Shown: positions 50,058 to 59,642, numbered from the stretch's first letter. The stretch: DNA of 64,000 nt from JAIYDJ01 sp031400505 (GCA_031400505.1 JANNPZ010000068.1:107993-171992); one strand, 5' to 3'. Made by a program: numbers and translations. The notes: generated by a model not told the origin, from the sequence alone.

Positions 50058-51349
50058 GCAACCGCCTGCAGCGCAAATCGCGCCCGTCGTGCTTCAATCA
50101 CGTCGACGGCACTGGCAAACCCGTCCTCGTGAAACCCGTTGCGCATCCAGGCCCCACAGAACCATGTGTTGCCTGTGCCGTTCATCGCCCTGATTTCGCC
50201 TTGCGCCCTTAGCGTGCCCAAGTCGTAAACCGGGTGGCGGAAGGTCACCATGTCATGGATCAATTCCTGGCGAATGGCGCGAGGCGGGTTCAGCGTCACG
50301 AACAGCGGGTCGTCGACCGGGATCGGTTGCAAGGAATTCATCCAGTATGTCAGATGAATACGGTCAGTGGCGTCGCCTTTGTCTTGCACATAGACCCACG
50401 AAGCCCAGGCCCGCTTGTTCTTTGGCATCATCATCGTGTCGGCATGCAGAACCGCCGCATTCGACTGATAGCGCACGGCACCCAGCGCTGCACGCTCGGC
50501 CATGCTGGCATCGGTCAGCAGGGCAAGCGTGTCATCGGCATGGGTGGCGAAAACCACCTCGTCGAACATCTCGACCTCGGCCCCTTTGGCGCGGACCAGG
50601 ACGCCGCCTGTGACACGGCTGACCGACTGCACGCCCGCACCCAGACGCAAGTCCACCGCCTGCCCGACCAGCGCCGTTTGCAGGCGGCGCACGTATTCGA
50701 CAGACCCGCCCTGCACGGTGTACCACTGATGCTGATTGCGCGCCGACAACAGCGCATGGTTCTGAAAGAACCGCATCATCGCTTGGGCCGGGAAATCCAG
50801 GATACCGATTGACGGGGTTGACCAGATCGCGCCGGACATCGGCAGCAGGTAGTAGTCGCGAAACCAGTCGCCGGTCCCCAGCCTCCCCAGAAGATCGCCG
50901 ACGGTCATTTCAGGATCATCGGCCAGGGACAAACCATGCTTGTTGAAATGCAGAATATCGCGGATCAATCGACCGTATCGCGGGCGCAGAATGTTCATTC
51001 TCTGCGCAAACACCGAATTCAGGTCGCGCAAGCCATACTCCAGCCACCCGTTGTTGATCGACGCGCCAAAGCTCATGTTGCTTTTCACGACCGGCACGTC
51101 GAGCCGTTCGAACAACCGCACCAGATGCGGGTAGTTGACGCGGTTGAACACGATAAAGCCGGTGTCGACCGGCTGATCCCCGCGCTTGCCCGCCAGCTTG
51201 GTGCGGGCATGCCCCCCCAGACGCGTCTCAGCTTCGTAGAGCACAACGGCATTCTCTTCGGCCAGAAGATGCGCCGCAGCCATGCCGGAAATCCCCCCCC
51301 CGATCACGGCAATACGACGGGGCGGTCCGGCAGGGGTCTCAAACGGCAT
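50054..51349 (-). CDS. FAD-dependent oxidoreductase, candidate fatty acid desaturase (RSP_1091-like)
   Basis: A 431-residue flavoprotein of the amine oxidase fold: IAVIGGGISGMAAAHLLAEE for FAD, VDTGFIVFNRVNYPHLVRLF, PMSGAIWSTP, and C-terminal NTWFCGAWMRNGFHEDGFAS. It leads the five-gene operon, 25 bases from an RpoE-type -10 box, with AAGGA before the ATG at 51349. Homologues in R. sphaeroides belong to the singlet-oxygen response, and one FAD protein of that set (UfaD) desaturates methylated fatty acyl chains on the way to furan fatty acids. Which of them this equals is inferred. Confidence 0.86.
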   Translation of the reverse strand: MPFETPAGPPRRIAVIGGGISGMAAAHLLAEENAVVLYEAETRLGGHARTKLAGKRGDQPVDTGFIVFNRVNYPHLVRLFERLDVPVVKSNMSFGASINNGWLEYGLRDLNSVFAQRMNILRPRYGRLIRDILHFNKHGLSLADDPEMTVGDLLGRLGTGDWFRDYYLLPMSGAIWSTPSIGILDFPAQAMMRFFQNHALLSARNQHQWYTVQGGSVEYVRRLQTALVGQAVDLRLGAGVQSVSRVTGGVLVRAKGAEVEMFDEVVFATHADDTLALLTDASMAERAALGAVRYQSNAAVLHADTMMMPKNKRAWASWVYVQDKGDATDRIHLTYWMNSLQPIPVDDPLFVTLNPPRAIRQELIHDMVTFRHPVYDLGTLRAQGEIRAMNGTGNTWFCGAWMRNGFHEDGFASAVDVIEARRARFALQAVA

Positions 51350-51374
51350 GTATCGGTCCTTGAATTGCTGCAGA

Positions 51375-51404
51375 TATCTACGACAGACTTTGAGGATCGG
51401 ATCA
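51375..51404 (-). promoter_or_regulatory. RpoE-type promoter of the FAD operon
   Basis: On the minus strand TGATCC (51404-51399), exactly 18 bases, then TAGATA (51380-51375). This matches the R. sphaeroides RpoE pattern TGATCC-N18-TA. Start of transcription is expected around 51368, giving a leader of about 20 bases. Confidence 0.85.
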
Positions 51405-51444
51405 ACGCGCGGGGCAATACGCCAGCAGAAGTCTCGCGCGGCAG

Positions 51445-51474
51445 TGATCCAAACCGTCAAGTGTTGCGTAAAAA
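51445..51474 (+). promoter_or_regulatory. RpoE-type promoter of rpoE-chrR
   Basis: TGATCC (51445-51450), exactly 18 bases, then TAAAAA (51469-51474). Same -35 box and spacing as the divergent promoter 40 bases away, so RpoE activates its own gene. The leader to the GTG start would be about 100 bases. Confidence 0.87.
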
Positions 51475-51583
51475 TATCATGTTGACGAGTATCGCCCTTC
51501 AAGCCACAAGATTTGGCCCGACTGCACCTTTGGCATGTCGGGGCACGGCAAACAGCCACCTGGCGTTTGGGGGACAGGTATAC

Positions 51584-52129
51584 GTGACGGTCGAACCAGC
51601 AGACACGGATTGGGCGGGCTTGATGCTGAGGGTTCGCGATGATCAGGACAAGGCAGCGTTCGCAGCGCTCTTTCGGCATTTCGCACCGCGCGTGAAGGCG
51701 TTCTTGATGAAATCCGGGGCCAGTGCCGCGCTCGCCGAAGAATGCGCGCAGGACGTGATGGCAACGCTGTGGCAAAAGGCCGGGCAATTCGATCCCAGCC
51801 GCGCCTCTGTTGCCACTTGGGTTTTCACGATCGCCCGAAACCGTCGGATCGACACAATCCGCCGCACGAGGCGCCCGGAGCCAGAAGCGCTGGATTGGGG
51901 CCCGGACACCGAACCGGATCAGGCCGAAGTCTATGAAGTAGCACAGGAAAACCGTCGCCTTGGTGCGGCATTGGCGACCTTGCCCGAAAAACAGCGCGCT
52001 CTGATTGAACGGGCGTATTTCGGCGATTTGTCGCATGGCGAAATCGCCCAAGAAACCGGTCTGCCGCTTGGCACGATCAAATCCCGTATCCGTCTCGCGC
52101 TGGACCGCCTGCGCCATCAAATGAGTTGA
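51584..52129 (+). CDS. rpoE: ECF sigma factor RpoE (singlet-oxygen response)
   Basis: A 181-residue group 4 sigma factor. Region 2 spans AAFAALFRHFAPRVKAFLM to TWVFTIARNRRIDTIRR; region 4 contains LPEKQRALIERAYFGDLSH and LPLGTIKSRIRLALDRLR. It is close to R. sphaeroides RpoE throughout. GTG at 51584 is chosen because the following DTDWAGLMLRVRD aligns with that protein's N-terminus; an in-frame ATG at 51479 lies almost on the predicted transcription start. chrR begins ten bases after its stop and encodes the anti-sigma factor. Confidence 0.95.
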   Translation: MTVEPADTDWAGLMLRVRDDQDKAAFAALFRHFAPRVKAFLMKSGASAALAEECAQDVMATLWQKAGQFDPSRASVATWVFTIARNRRIDTIRRTRRPEPEALDWGPDTEPDQAEVYEVAQENRRLGAALATLPEKQRALIERAYFGDLSHGEIAQETGLPLGTIKSRIRLALDRLRHQMS

Positions 52130-52139
52130 AAGCCCCAGA

Positions 52140-52778
52140 ATGACGATCCGCCATCACCTGTCCGACCAACTTCTGATGTCTTATGCTGCGGGCAGCCTGC
52201 CCGAGGCCTTTGCCCTGGTAGCCGCCACGCATCTGTCTCTGTGCGACGAATGCCGCGCTACCGTCGCCGGGTTCGAGGCTGTGGGCGGGGCGGTTCTGGA
52301 CGCCAGCGACACCACCACGATGTCGGACGACAGCCTGAATGCAACCCTCGCGAAGCTTCAGACCGCCACCCCCGCACCAGTGGTGCGGCGGCACCGCGGG
52401 GCCCTGCCCGCGCCGCTGCAAGACTATGTCGGCGGCGATCTGGACGCCGTAAAATGGCGGTCCGTCGGGATGGGTGTGCGTCAGGCGATCCTTCCGACCG
52501 GGGACGGGGGAATAGCCCGGTTGCTGCATATTCCGGCAGGCCAGTCGATGCCCGATCATGGTCATCGGGGGTTGGAGCTGACACTGGTGCTGCAAGGTGC
52601 TTTCCGCGACGACACGGCCCGGTTCGGACGTGGCGATGTCGAAATTGCAACCGCCGACCTTAGCCATACGCCAGTGGCAGAGGCGGGCGCAGACTGTGTC
52701 TGCCTTGCCGCAACCGACGCGCGCCTGCGGTTCAATGGTCTGTTGCCGCGGTTGGTGCAGGCCTTTTTCCGGATCTGA
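52140..52778 (+). CDS. chrR: Zinc anti-sigma factor ChrR
   Basis: A 212-residue cytoplasmic anti-sigma factor that holds RpoE until singlet oxygen appears. The N-terminal ZAS domain has H6, H31, C35 and C38 (HLSLCDEC), the same numbering as in R. sphaeroides. The C-terminal cupin-like domain keeps H140, H142, E146 and H176, one residue off the known zinc ligands H141, H143, E147 and H177. All residues needed for zinc binding and release are present. Confidence 0.95.
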   Translation: MTIRHHLSDQLLMSYAAGSLPEAFALVAATHLSLCDECRATVAGFEAVGGAVLDASDTTTMSDDSLNATLAKLQTATPAPVVRRHRGALPAPLQDYVGGDLDAVKWRSVGMGVRQAILPTGDGGIARLLHIPAGQSMPDHGHRGLELTLVLQGAFRDDTARFGRGDVEIATADLSHTPVAEAGADCVCLAATDARLRFNGLLPRLVQAFFRI

Positions 52779-52784
52779 TCTGCG

Positions 52785-53279
52785 TCAGTCAATCCAGACA
52801 GCGACCGCCAGCCCATGCAAGGCAAGCGGTTCCCGGGTGATGAGCAGATCGTGCCGCGCAAGGCCTTCGGCGGCCAGGACCAACAGGGCGAGCGTGGCAC
52901 CCGCAGGCTGCAAAACCTGGCGCCCCCGCACGACCCGCACCTTTGCTGTGCGTCCGGCTGTCATCACATTGAAATCGACCGACGGCCCGGAAACCCCCAC
53001 AGCAGAAACCTGCGCATCCCCCGAAAACGCCACCGGTTCCAACAGCCGCGCCGCCAGCCGCACCTGCGGCCCCACAAGATCAAACCCCGGCCCCTCGATC
53101 ACCGTCAGGTTCCGCGCCACCCCTGGCAGACGCGAAAACGGCCCGTCCTCGACCACCTGTGCCATCGACAGCCGCCAGTCAAGCGCACCGTCCCGGTCTA
53201 CCCGGATCAACTCGGTCGTAACCCCGCGCCCGTTGGCCCAAGGCATCACCCGGTAATCGGCCGTCGTCAGGTACCTCAT
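52785..53279 (-). CDS. HutD-family protein
   Basis: A 164-residue cupin-fold protein with YRVMPWANGRGVTTELIRV, LDWRLSMAQVVEDGPFSRLP and NLTVIEGPGFDL, family hallmarks. HutD is linked to histidine use in Pseudomonas, perhaps by binding formylglutamate. No hut genes are nearby; it overlaps rmuC by four bases and ends six bases from chrR, convergent. Confidence 0.87.
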   Translation of the reverse strand: MRYLTTADYRVMPWANGRGVTTELIRVDRDGALDWRLSMAQVVEDGPFSRLPGVARNLTVIEGPGFDLVGPQVRLAARLLEPVAFSGDAQVSAVGVSGPSVDFNVMTAGRTAKVRVVRGRQVLQPAGATLALLVLAAEGLARHDLLITREPLALHGLAVAVWID

Positions 53280-54424
53280 TCCGCCGCCTGTGGCGGGATC
53301 ACCGGCACCGCGAGATCTTCAAAGTCGAAGTTGTCCAGCCGCCGCGCGCGCTTGCCCGCCTTGTCAGAACTGATCTTGATTTCCTCGATGTCTTTCACCG
53401 CCTGCCCGAAATGCCGGTCCAGGTTGCCGACCCGTTCGCCCAACCTCTCGATATCCTTGTACAATTCCGACAATTCCTGCCGGATTGCCCCCGCCTGTTC
53501 GCGCATCCTTGCATCTTTCAGAACCGCGCGCATGGTGTTCAGCGTGGCCATGCATGTGGTGGGCGACACGATCCAGACGCGGGCGGCAAACCCGTCGCGG
53601 ACCACCTCGGGGAAATTCGCGTGCAGTTCGGCATAGACCGCTTCCGAGGGTAGAAACATCAGCGCCCCGTCCGCCGTCTCTCCTTCGAGGATGTATTTCT
53701 CGGAAATCGCCTTGATATGGCTGCGCACCGCCTGCCGCATTTGACCTGCCGCCTCGGTCGCCTGCCGGGGGGTTTCGGCGCGCCGGATCGCCTCGTAAGC
53801 CTCTAGCGGAAACTTGGCGTCGATCACGATCGGGCCGGGCGGATTGGGCAGGTGGATCAGGCAATCCGCCCGCTTGCCGTTCGACAGCGTCGCCTGCATC
53901 GTATAGGCGTCCGCCGGCAGCGCCTTGATCACGATGTCGTTCAACTGAATCTCGCCAAACGCCCCGCGCGTCTGCTTGTTTGACAAGATATCCTGCAGGG
54001 ACAGCACATTGCCCGACAGCTTTTCGATATTGGCCTGCGCCCGATCGATGATTTCAAGCCGCTGTTGCAACGCGCCCAAACTGCGGGCGGTGCGGGTAGA
54101 TGTGCCGACCAGCGTTTCGCCCATACTGCGGCTGACCTCTGCCAGCCGCTGCTCCATCACCGCCAGCATCGCGGATTGGCTGACTGCCTGCAACTCGGAC
54201 ACATGATGCAAGCCGCCTGCCAGCCGTTCCTGCCCATCTGACAGCGCCTGCACCCGCTGGGTCATCCAGCCCACCTGGTGCGACAGCGGGGCCGCCAGTG
54301 CCGCCGCCCGCAGGGCCGCGCCCAGCGTCACCAGCAACACCAGCAGCAACCCCAAAGCACCGCCACCAAGGATCAGAACCTCGGGCGCGTTCCAAGCATA
54401 GCTGACCCCGAACACCGTGATCAT
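53276..54424 (-). CDS. rmuC: RmuC-family recombination protein
   Basis: A 382-residue protein with one N-terminal membrane segment (LILGGGALGLLLVLLVTLGA), a coiled-coil stretch, and the RmuC nuclease-like core with RGAFGEIQL, PIVIDAKFPLEAYE, GALMFLPSEAVYAELH and WIVSPTTCMATL. RmuC limits DNA inversion in E. coli. The ATG at 54424 shares bases with the mutL stop (TGATG), so MutL and RmuC are made together. Confidence 0.9.
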   Translation of the reverse strand: MITVFGVSYAWNAPEVLILGGGALGLLLVLLVTLGAALRAAALAAPLSHQVGWMTQRVQALSDGQERLAGGLHHVSELQAVSQSAMLAVMEQRLAEVSRSMGETLVGTSTRTARSLGALQQRLEIIDRAQANIEKLSGNVLSLQDILSNKQTRGAFGEIQLNDIVIKALPADAYTMQATLSNGKRADCLIHLPNPPGPIVIDAKFPLEAYEAIRRAETPRQATEAAGQMRQAVRSHIKAISEKYILEGETADGALMFLPSEAVYAELHANFPEVVRDGFAARVWIVSPTTCMATLNTMRAVLKDARMREQAGAIRQELSELYKDIERLGERVGNLDRHFGQAVKDIEEIKISSDKAGKRARRLDNFDFEDLAVPVIPPQAAE

Positions 54425-56238
54425 CGACGCCCGAACAACCGCTCGATGTCGGCCAGCGACAACTCGACAAACGTTGGTCGCCCATGGTTGCATTGCCCCG
54501 ACAGCGGCGTCGCTTCCATCTCGCGCAACAGCGCGTTCATCTCGTCCGCCCCCATCCGCCGCCCCGAGCGCACCGAGCCATGACAGGCCATCCGGCTGAG
54601 CACCGCATCCATGCGCCCCTGCACCAGCGCCAGACTGCCAAGGTCCGCCAACTCGTCCAAAACATCCGCCACCAGTGCCGCCGCGTTGACCACGCCAAGA
54701 ACAGCAGGCGTCGCGCGCACCGCCACGGCTGATCCGCCAAACGGCTCGATCGCCAGACCGACAGCGGCCAGCAGGTCAGCAACCTCCAGCAGCCGCGCAC
54801 AATCCCCCGGCGACAGTTCGACAATTTCAGGGATCAGCAAACCCTGCGCCACCACACCACGATCCGCGATCTGTGCCTTCAGGCGTTCGTAGACCAGCCG
54901 TTCATGCGCAGCATGCTGATCGACGATAACCATGCCCGTCGCAGTCTGTGCGATGATGTAGTTCTGGTGTATCTGCGCCCTCGCGGCGCCCAGAGGGAAG
55001 GGCGTCTCATCGCTCGCTGTCGCGCGCTCTTCGACGCGAGCGGTCGGCGCTTCCGCAAAACCCGGGGCCTGAAACGCCATCCCGCGCGCCAGGGCCGCAC
55101 CCGAAGGTCGATCCATCTGATAGACACGGGCCTGCGGCCGGAAAGCCTGCAAGGTTTCGGCCCCTACCTGCGACGACACCCGATGTGCGCCGGCCGCGAG
55201 CACTTGCCGCAGCCCCGAGACGATCAACCCCCGCGCGGCCTCCGGTTCGCGGAACCGCACTTCGGATTTCGCGGGATGCACGTTCACGTCCACACGGTTT
55301 GGGTCGCAGATCAGGTTCAGCACTGCTGCCGGATGCCGATCCCGGCTCATGACGTCGAAATAGGCCGCCCGCAACGCGCCAAACAGCATCCGGTCCAGCA
55401 CAGGCCGCCCGTTGACGAACAGAAACTGCGCCACCGACGACGCGCGAGAATAGGTTGGCAAACCCGCCCAGCCCAGCAATTGCAAGCCATCGCGCGCCAC
55501 ATCGACAGCCAGCGCATTGTCGGTGAACTCTTGCCCCAGCATCTGGGTCAACCGGCCGCGAAGCGCGTCCATGTAACTGCCTGCCACAGGATCGGCACGC
55601 AGCATCACGCGGCCTTCGCCGCCACCGCTGACATCGCGCAGTGTGAAGCCAACGGACGGCTCTGCCATCGCCAGCCGCCGGATCACGTCGCAAATCGCCT
55701 GCGCTTCGGCCCGGTCGGTGCGCAGAAACTTCAACCGCGCCGGCGTGGCATAGAACAGGTCGCGCAATTCGACTGATGTGCCCGGCACGCCAGCCGCAGG
55801 CCGCACCGCACCGGTTCGCCCGGCGTCGACCGCCAGCGTCACCGCCTCGTGGCCCGCTGCCCGAGAGGTGATCGCCAGCCGACCAACGGCGCCCAAACTC
55901 GGCAACGCCTCGCCGCGAAACCCGAACGAGCGGATTGCCAAAAGATCGCTGCCGTCGATCTTCGATGTCGCGTGCCGCAACAGCGCCAAGGGCAGGTCCG
56001 CGCCAGTCATTCCGCAGCCATCGTCAGTCACCCGGATCAGCGTCTTGCCCCCGGATGCATATTCCACCGAAATTCGGGTTGCCCCGGCATCCAACGCGTT
56101 TTCGACAAGCTCTTTGACTGCACTGGCGGGCCGCTCGACCACCTCGCCTGCAGCAATGCGATTGATTGCAGCCTCGTCAAGCTGGCGGATCACAGGGCGA
56201 TCGCGTTTGTCGGCTATCTTGGGCGAAGAACTGTGCAT
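54421..56238 (-). CDS. mutL: DNA mismatch repair protein MutL
   Basis: A 605-residue mismatch repair protein. The GHKL ATPase has ENALDAGATRI, DDGCGM and RHATSKI, with FGFRGEALPSL; transducer domain follows to about residue 330. After a variable linker the C-terminal domain carries the nuclease motif DQHAAHERLVYE beginning at D440, plus ACHGSVRSG and QCNHGRPTFVEL. So this MutL should be a nicking endonuclease, as in organisms without MutH. Confidence 0.95.
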   Translation of the reverse strand: MHSSSPKIADKRDRPVIRQLDEAAINRIAAGEVVERPASAVKELVENALDAGATRISVEYASGGKTLIRVTDDGCGMTGADLPLALLRHATSKIDGSDLLAIRSFGFRGEALPSLGAVGRLAITSRAAGHEAVTLAVDAGRTGAVRPAAGVPGTSVELRDLFYATPARLKFLRTDRAEAQAICDVIRRLAMAEPSVGFTLRDVSGGGEGRVMLRADPVAGSYMDALRGRLTQMLGQEFTDNALAVDVARDGLQLLGWAGLPTYSRASSVAQFLFVNGRPVLDRMLFGALRAAYFDVMSRDRHPAAVLNLICDPNRVDVNVHPAKSEVRFREPEAARGLIVSGLRQVLAAGAHRVSSQVGAETLQAFRPQARVYQMDRPSGAALARGMAFQAPGFAEAPTARVEERATASDETPFPLGAARAQIHQNYIIAQTATGMVIVDQHAAHERLVYERLKAQIADRGVVAQGLLIPEIVELSPGDCARLLEVADLLAAVGLAIEPFGGSAVAVRATPAVLGVVNAAALVADVLDELADLGSLALVQGRMDAVLSRMACHGSVRSGRRMGADEMNALLREMEATPLSGQCNHGRPTFVELSLADIERLFGRR

Positions 56239-56353
56239 CACACTAGCTCTAGCATGAGATCAGAGATTCGACCACCCGATCTTGCAGCACACCGACGTCT
56301 TTGCTGCTGCGCGGCGCTCCCACCAGCCCACAAATCGCGGCCAAAGGCTGCGG

Positions 56354-57661
56354 TCACTCCGTCGCGATCACACCGGTAGGCTGACCCACCACTACGAAAA
56401 ACAGATCCTGCGGCGCAAAAAGGGATGCAGCCACCCTTTGAACATCCGCCAGCGTTACTGCCTCGACCCTGGCGTTTCGGGTTGCGGGATAGTCCGGCGT
56501 CAAACCGATCATCTGCATTCCCACCAGAATCGAAGCGATCTGGGCATTCCCATCAAAACGCAGCGGATAGGACCCGGTCAGAAAGGTCTTTGCCTGATTC
56601 AGTTCCTCTGCCGTCACGCCGGTTTCTGCAATCCGCGCCCATTCGGCACGCACCACGGCAATCGCTTCGGCGACCTTGCCGTTCGCACTTTCAAACTGCC
56701 CGACCAACCACTCGGCATGATCGAGACTGGCAAGCCCGGTACCTATGCCATAGGTCAGCCCTCGTTTTTCGCGCACCTCGGTCATCAACCGCGCCCCAAA
56801 CCGCCCGCCACCCAGAATTTCATTCAGGATCACGGCAGCAAAATAGTCGGGGTCGGCGAACGCAACGCCTTTTTGCGAAAACTGCACGACCGATTGCGGG
56901 CCCGGCAGGTCAGCCACCACAACACCCCCCTTGGTCTGCAACGTGGCGCGCCCGGGCACCGGCGCACCCGTGGCCGGCAACCCGCCCAACAGATCGTCCA
57001 GCATCAGGCCCAACTCTTCTGCCGTGATATCGCCCGCCGCCGCGACATAAATCCGATCCCGCGCAAGCGCGCCTGCATAGGCCGCAACGATATCTTCCCG
57101 CGCAAGTGCAGTTACGCTGTCAATCGTGCCATCTCCCGAAGTGCCATACGGATGATCGCCAAAGTTGCGGGCTGCCATCAATCGGTCGGCGATTGCAGAG
57201 CCGTCTTTTTCATCGCCGCGCAGCCCGGTCAAAACCTGCCCGCGCACCCGTTCAATTGCATCGACATCAAACCGCGGTTCGGTCAGCGCCGATCGCAGCA
57301 ACGCCAACGCCTCGCTGCGGTTTTCGGACAGGAACCGTGCAGAGACGCTGACATCGTCGCTGCTGGAGTCAAAACGGAACTGCGCCGCCAACCCATCGCG
57401 TGCGGCAGCAAACCCCTGCGCGTCCAGATCTGCCGCACCCTCTTCGATCAGCGCGGTCATCAGATTGACGGCCCCGCGCTTGCCGGGGGCATCCAGACTG
57501 GTGCCACCGCGAAACCGAATTTCCAGCGCGGTAAACGGAATTTCATGCGCCTCGACCAGCCATGCGGTGATGCCACCAGGGGATGTGACGGTCTTGATGG
57601 CAATTTCCGCCTGAACCGGCGTCGCCAAGGCCAACACCAGTGCAACCATCCGTAACATCAT
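56354..57661 (-). CDS. M16 peptidase family, non-catalytic subunit
   Basis: A 435-residue exported protein (signal peptide RMVALVLALATPVQA). It has the pitrilysin fold but no HxxEH; instead FRGGTSLDAPGKRGAVNLMT occupies that region, and the C-terminal half has GGGRFGARLMTEVREKRGLTY, which supplies the R/Y pair of the partner active site. It overlaps the catalytic subunit gene by four bases, so a periplasmic heterodimer is likely. Confidence 0.92.
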   Translation of the reverse strand: MMLRMVALVLALATPVQAEIAIKTVTSPGGITAWLVEAHEIPFTALEIRFRGGTSLDAPGKRGAVNLMTALIEEGAADLDAQGFAAARDGLAAQFRFDSSSDDVSVSARFLSENRSEALALLRSALTEPRFDVDAIERVRGQVLTGLRGDEKDGSAIADRLMAARNFGDHPYGTSGDGTIDSVTALAREDIVAAYAGALARDRIYVAAAGDITAEELGLMLDDLLGGLPATGAPVPGRATLQTKGGVVVADLPGPQSVVQFSQKGVAFADPDYFAAVILNEILGGGRFGARLMTEVREKRGLTYGIGTGLASLDHAEWLVGQFESANGKVAEAIAVVRAEWARIAETGVTAEELNQAKTFLTGSYPLRFDGNAQIASILVGMQMIGLTPDYPATRNARVEAVTLADVQRVAASLFAPQDLFFVVVGQPTGVIATE

Positions 57662-59001
57662 GGCTCAGTTCCTTCTGATGCCTGTAGCCATCCGGTTACC
57701 GACGCGTTTTCTTGCAACACTGCCCGCGCTGCCGCCATCACTTCGTCTGCTGTAACCTCTTGCAGCAGCTTTGGCCATTCCGCGATATCCTCCAGCGTCA
57801 GACCGACAGACAGCGCTGTGCCATATTGCTGCGCGAGGCTTTTGGTGTCGTCGCGGTCATAGACATCTTCGGCGCGGATCTGCGCCTTGATCCGCGCGAA
57901 GTCCGCAGCGACGATTCCGGTTTCCAGAAACCTTGCCAACTGCGCGTCAAGCGCGGCTTCGGCCTGTTCCAGACTGACGCCCGGTTGCGGCATCACCACC
58001 AGCGAAAACGAATCCGGGTCCACCGTCGTCGGGTTGTAGAATGCCGTACTGTAGACCGCGATCTGACTGTCAAACTGCAGGGCGCGCGCCAGCACCGACG
58101 TGGTCGGGGACCCGCCCAGCACTTCTGCCAGCAACAAAAGCGCTGCCGCCTGCCGTTGGTCGCCAGGGTTTCGTTCGGGGGCCAGATAGCTGCGCAGGAC
58201 ATAGGGCTCGGATACCCTCTTGTCCGTCATGACCAACCGCCGCGCTGCCAGTTGCGGCGGCTCTTGCGGGCGCACACGTGGGGTGATCGTGTCGGACGAC
58301 TGCAACGGGCCGTAATGCGTTTGCGCCAACGCCAGAACCGCGTCGGGGTCTACATCGCCTGCAACGATCAGAATTGCGTTGTTCGGCGCATAGTTGGACC
58401 GGTAGAATGCCAGTGCATCCTCGCGCGATAGCTGCTCCATCTCGTGCCGCCATCCGATCACCGGCAGACCGTAAGGGTGGTTGAGGTACTGTGCAGCCGA
58501 CATCTGTTCGTTCAGCAAGGCACCAGGAGAGCTGTCAGTGCGCTGATTGCGCTCTTCCAGGATGACCTGGCGTTCCGTCACGACATCCTCTTCGGACAAA
58601 ACCAGATCACGCATCCGGTCGGCTTCCATCCGCATGACCAGATCAAGACGATCAGACGCGACCCGTTGATGATAGGCGGTGAAATCATAGCTGGTAAAGG
58701 CGTTGTCCCGCCCGCCCTGCGCCGCGACGGCGTCCGAAAAGGCACCCGCCGCCATGTCGTCGGTCGCTTTGAACATCAGATGTTCCAGAAAATGTGCGAT
58801 GCCGGATTGGCCCGCAGGCTCGTCCGCCGAACCGGTGCGGTACCAAACCATCTGCACAACAGCCGGTGCGCGGTGATCCTCGATCACAACCACCTGCATG
58901 CCGTTCTCCAGCATGAAGGCACTGACCGGTTCGGCCTGCGCGACCCCTGCGCCCAACCACAGAACAGAGAATGTCCATGGACCCAACAGCTTGCGCAGCA
59001 T
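57658..59001 (-). CDS. M16 zinc metallopeptidase, catalytic subunit
   Basis: A 447-residue exported protease with signal peptide (VLWLGAGVAQA) and the inverted zinc motif HFLEHLMFK, plus the downstream glutamate in ERQVILEERNQR. Substrates of periplasmic M16 pairs are small peptides or misfolded fragments. ATGATG overlap with the following gene indicates coupled synthesis. Confidence 0.94.
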   Translation of the reverse strand: MLRKLLGPWTFSVLWLGAGVAQAEPVSAFMLENGMQVVVIEDHRAPAVVQMVWYRTGSADEPAGQSGIAHFLEHLMFKATDDMAAGAFSDAVAAQGGRDNAFTSYDFTAYHQRVASDRLDLVMRMEADRMRDLVLSEEDVVTERQVILEERNQRTDSSPGALLNEQMSAAQYLNHPYGLPVIGWRHEMEQLSREDALAFYRSNYAPNNAILIVAGDVDPDAVLALAQTHYGPLQSSDTITPRVRPQEPPQLAARRLVMTDKRVSEPYVLRSYLAPERNPGDQRQAAALLLLAEVLGGSPTTSVLARALQFDSQIAVYSTAFYNPTTVDPDSFSLVVMPQPGVSLEQAEAALDAQLARFLETGIVAADFARIKAQIRAEDVYDRDDTKSLAQQYGTALSVGLTLEDIAEWPKLLQEVTADEVMAAARAVLQENASVTGWLQASEGTEP

Positions 59002-59078
59002 CTTGTCTCTCCGGTGATCTTGCGCGCAGAAACATATGCGGGCGTTGCGCCAGCGCAAGGTCTTCCACGCGGATGTGA

Positions 59079-59642
59079 CTATTCGCCGTCCTGTTTTGGA
59101 GGCGCAGACGGGGTTCGCGCGCCTGCCTGACGCCAACGCGCAAGTTCCTTGTGCTGGTCCAGCGATTGCCGTTCATAAGACCGGAAATACACGTTCAGGT
59201 CAAAGACCCGTTCCAGCAACCGCGCATTGTTCTTTCTGCGAAATTCCAGATCTTCTACAGCAAGCGTGGCGCGAATGTCTGCGGTCACACCGTTGCGTGC
59301 AGCATAGTTGGCAAGACCAGCATCGCCTGCCGGAATCCCGCCAGCCGCGTTGACCGACCCGCCAAGCGCTGCAATCGCCTCACCTTTCGGATCAGGATCC
59401 GTCAAGTTCGCACCACCGGGTGTAGGTTCGGGCAGCGCAGTCAGATCCTCGGGCAATTCCAGTGTCTTGGCGGGCAGGATCGCAAATTCGTCCGGTCCGT
59501 TGGTGGGCGAGCGCAGGTTCATCAGCTGCGGGACCCCGTCGCTGTTTCCGCAAGCCGACAGCATCAGACCGGCAAGGCAGGCCCATGCCACAGTCCGCAC
59601 AGGCAATCTTCGCAAGGATTGTCCACGCCGTGTCTGCTGCAT
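59079..59642 (-). CDS. DUF3035 lipoprotein (possible BamF)
   Basis: A 187-residue lipoprotein: signal peptide ending LAGLMLSACGN with the lipobox cysteine, then SDGVPQLMNLRSPTNGPDEF and AILPAKTLELPEDLTALPEP, the DUF3035 signature. Homologues in Caulobacter are subunits of the outer-membrane BAM complex as I recall. GAGAGGG before the ATG supports the start. lspA, the signal peptidase that matures it, is the next gene upstream. Confidence 0.85.
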   Translation of the reverse strand: MQQTRRGQSLRRLPVRTVAWACLAGLMLSACGNSDGVPQLMNLRSPTNGPDEFAILPAKTLELPEDLTALPEPTPGGANLTDPDPKGEAIAALGGSVNAAGGIPAGDAGLANYAARNGVTADIRATLAVEDLEFRRKNNARLLERVFDLNVYFRSYERQSLDQHKELARWRQAGARTPSAPPKQDGE

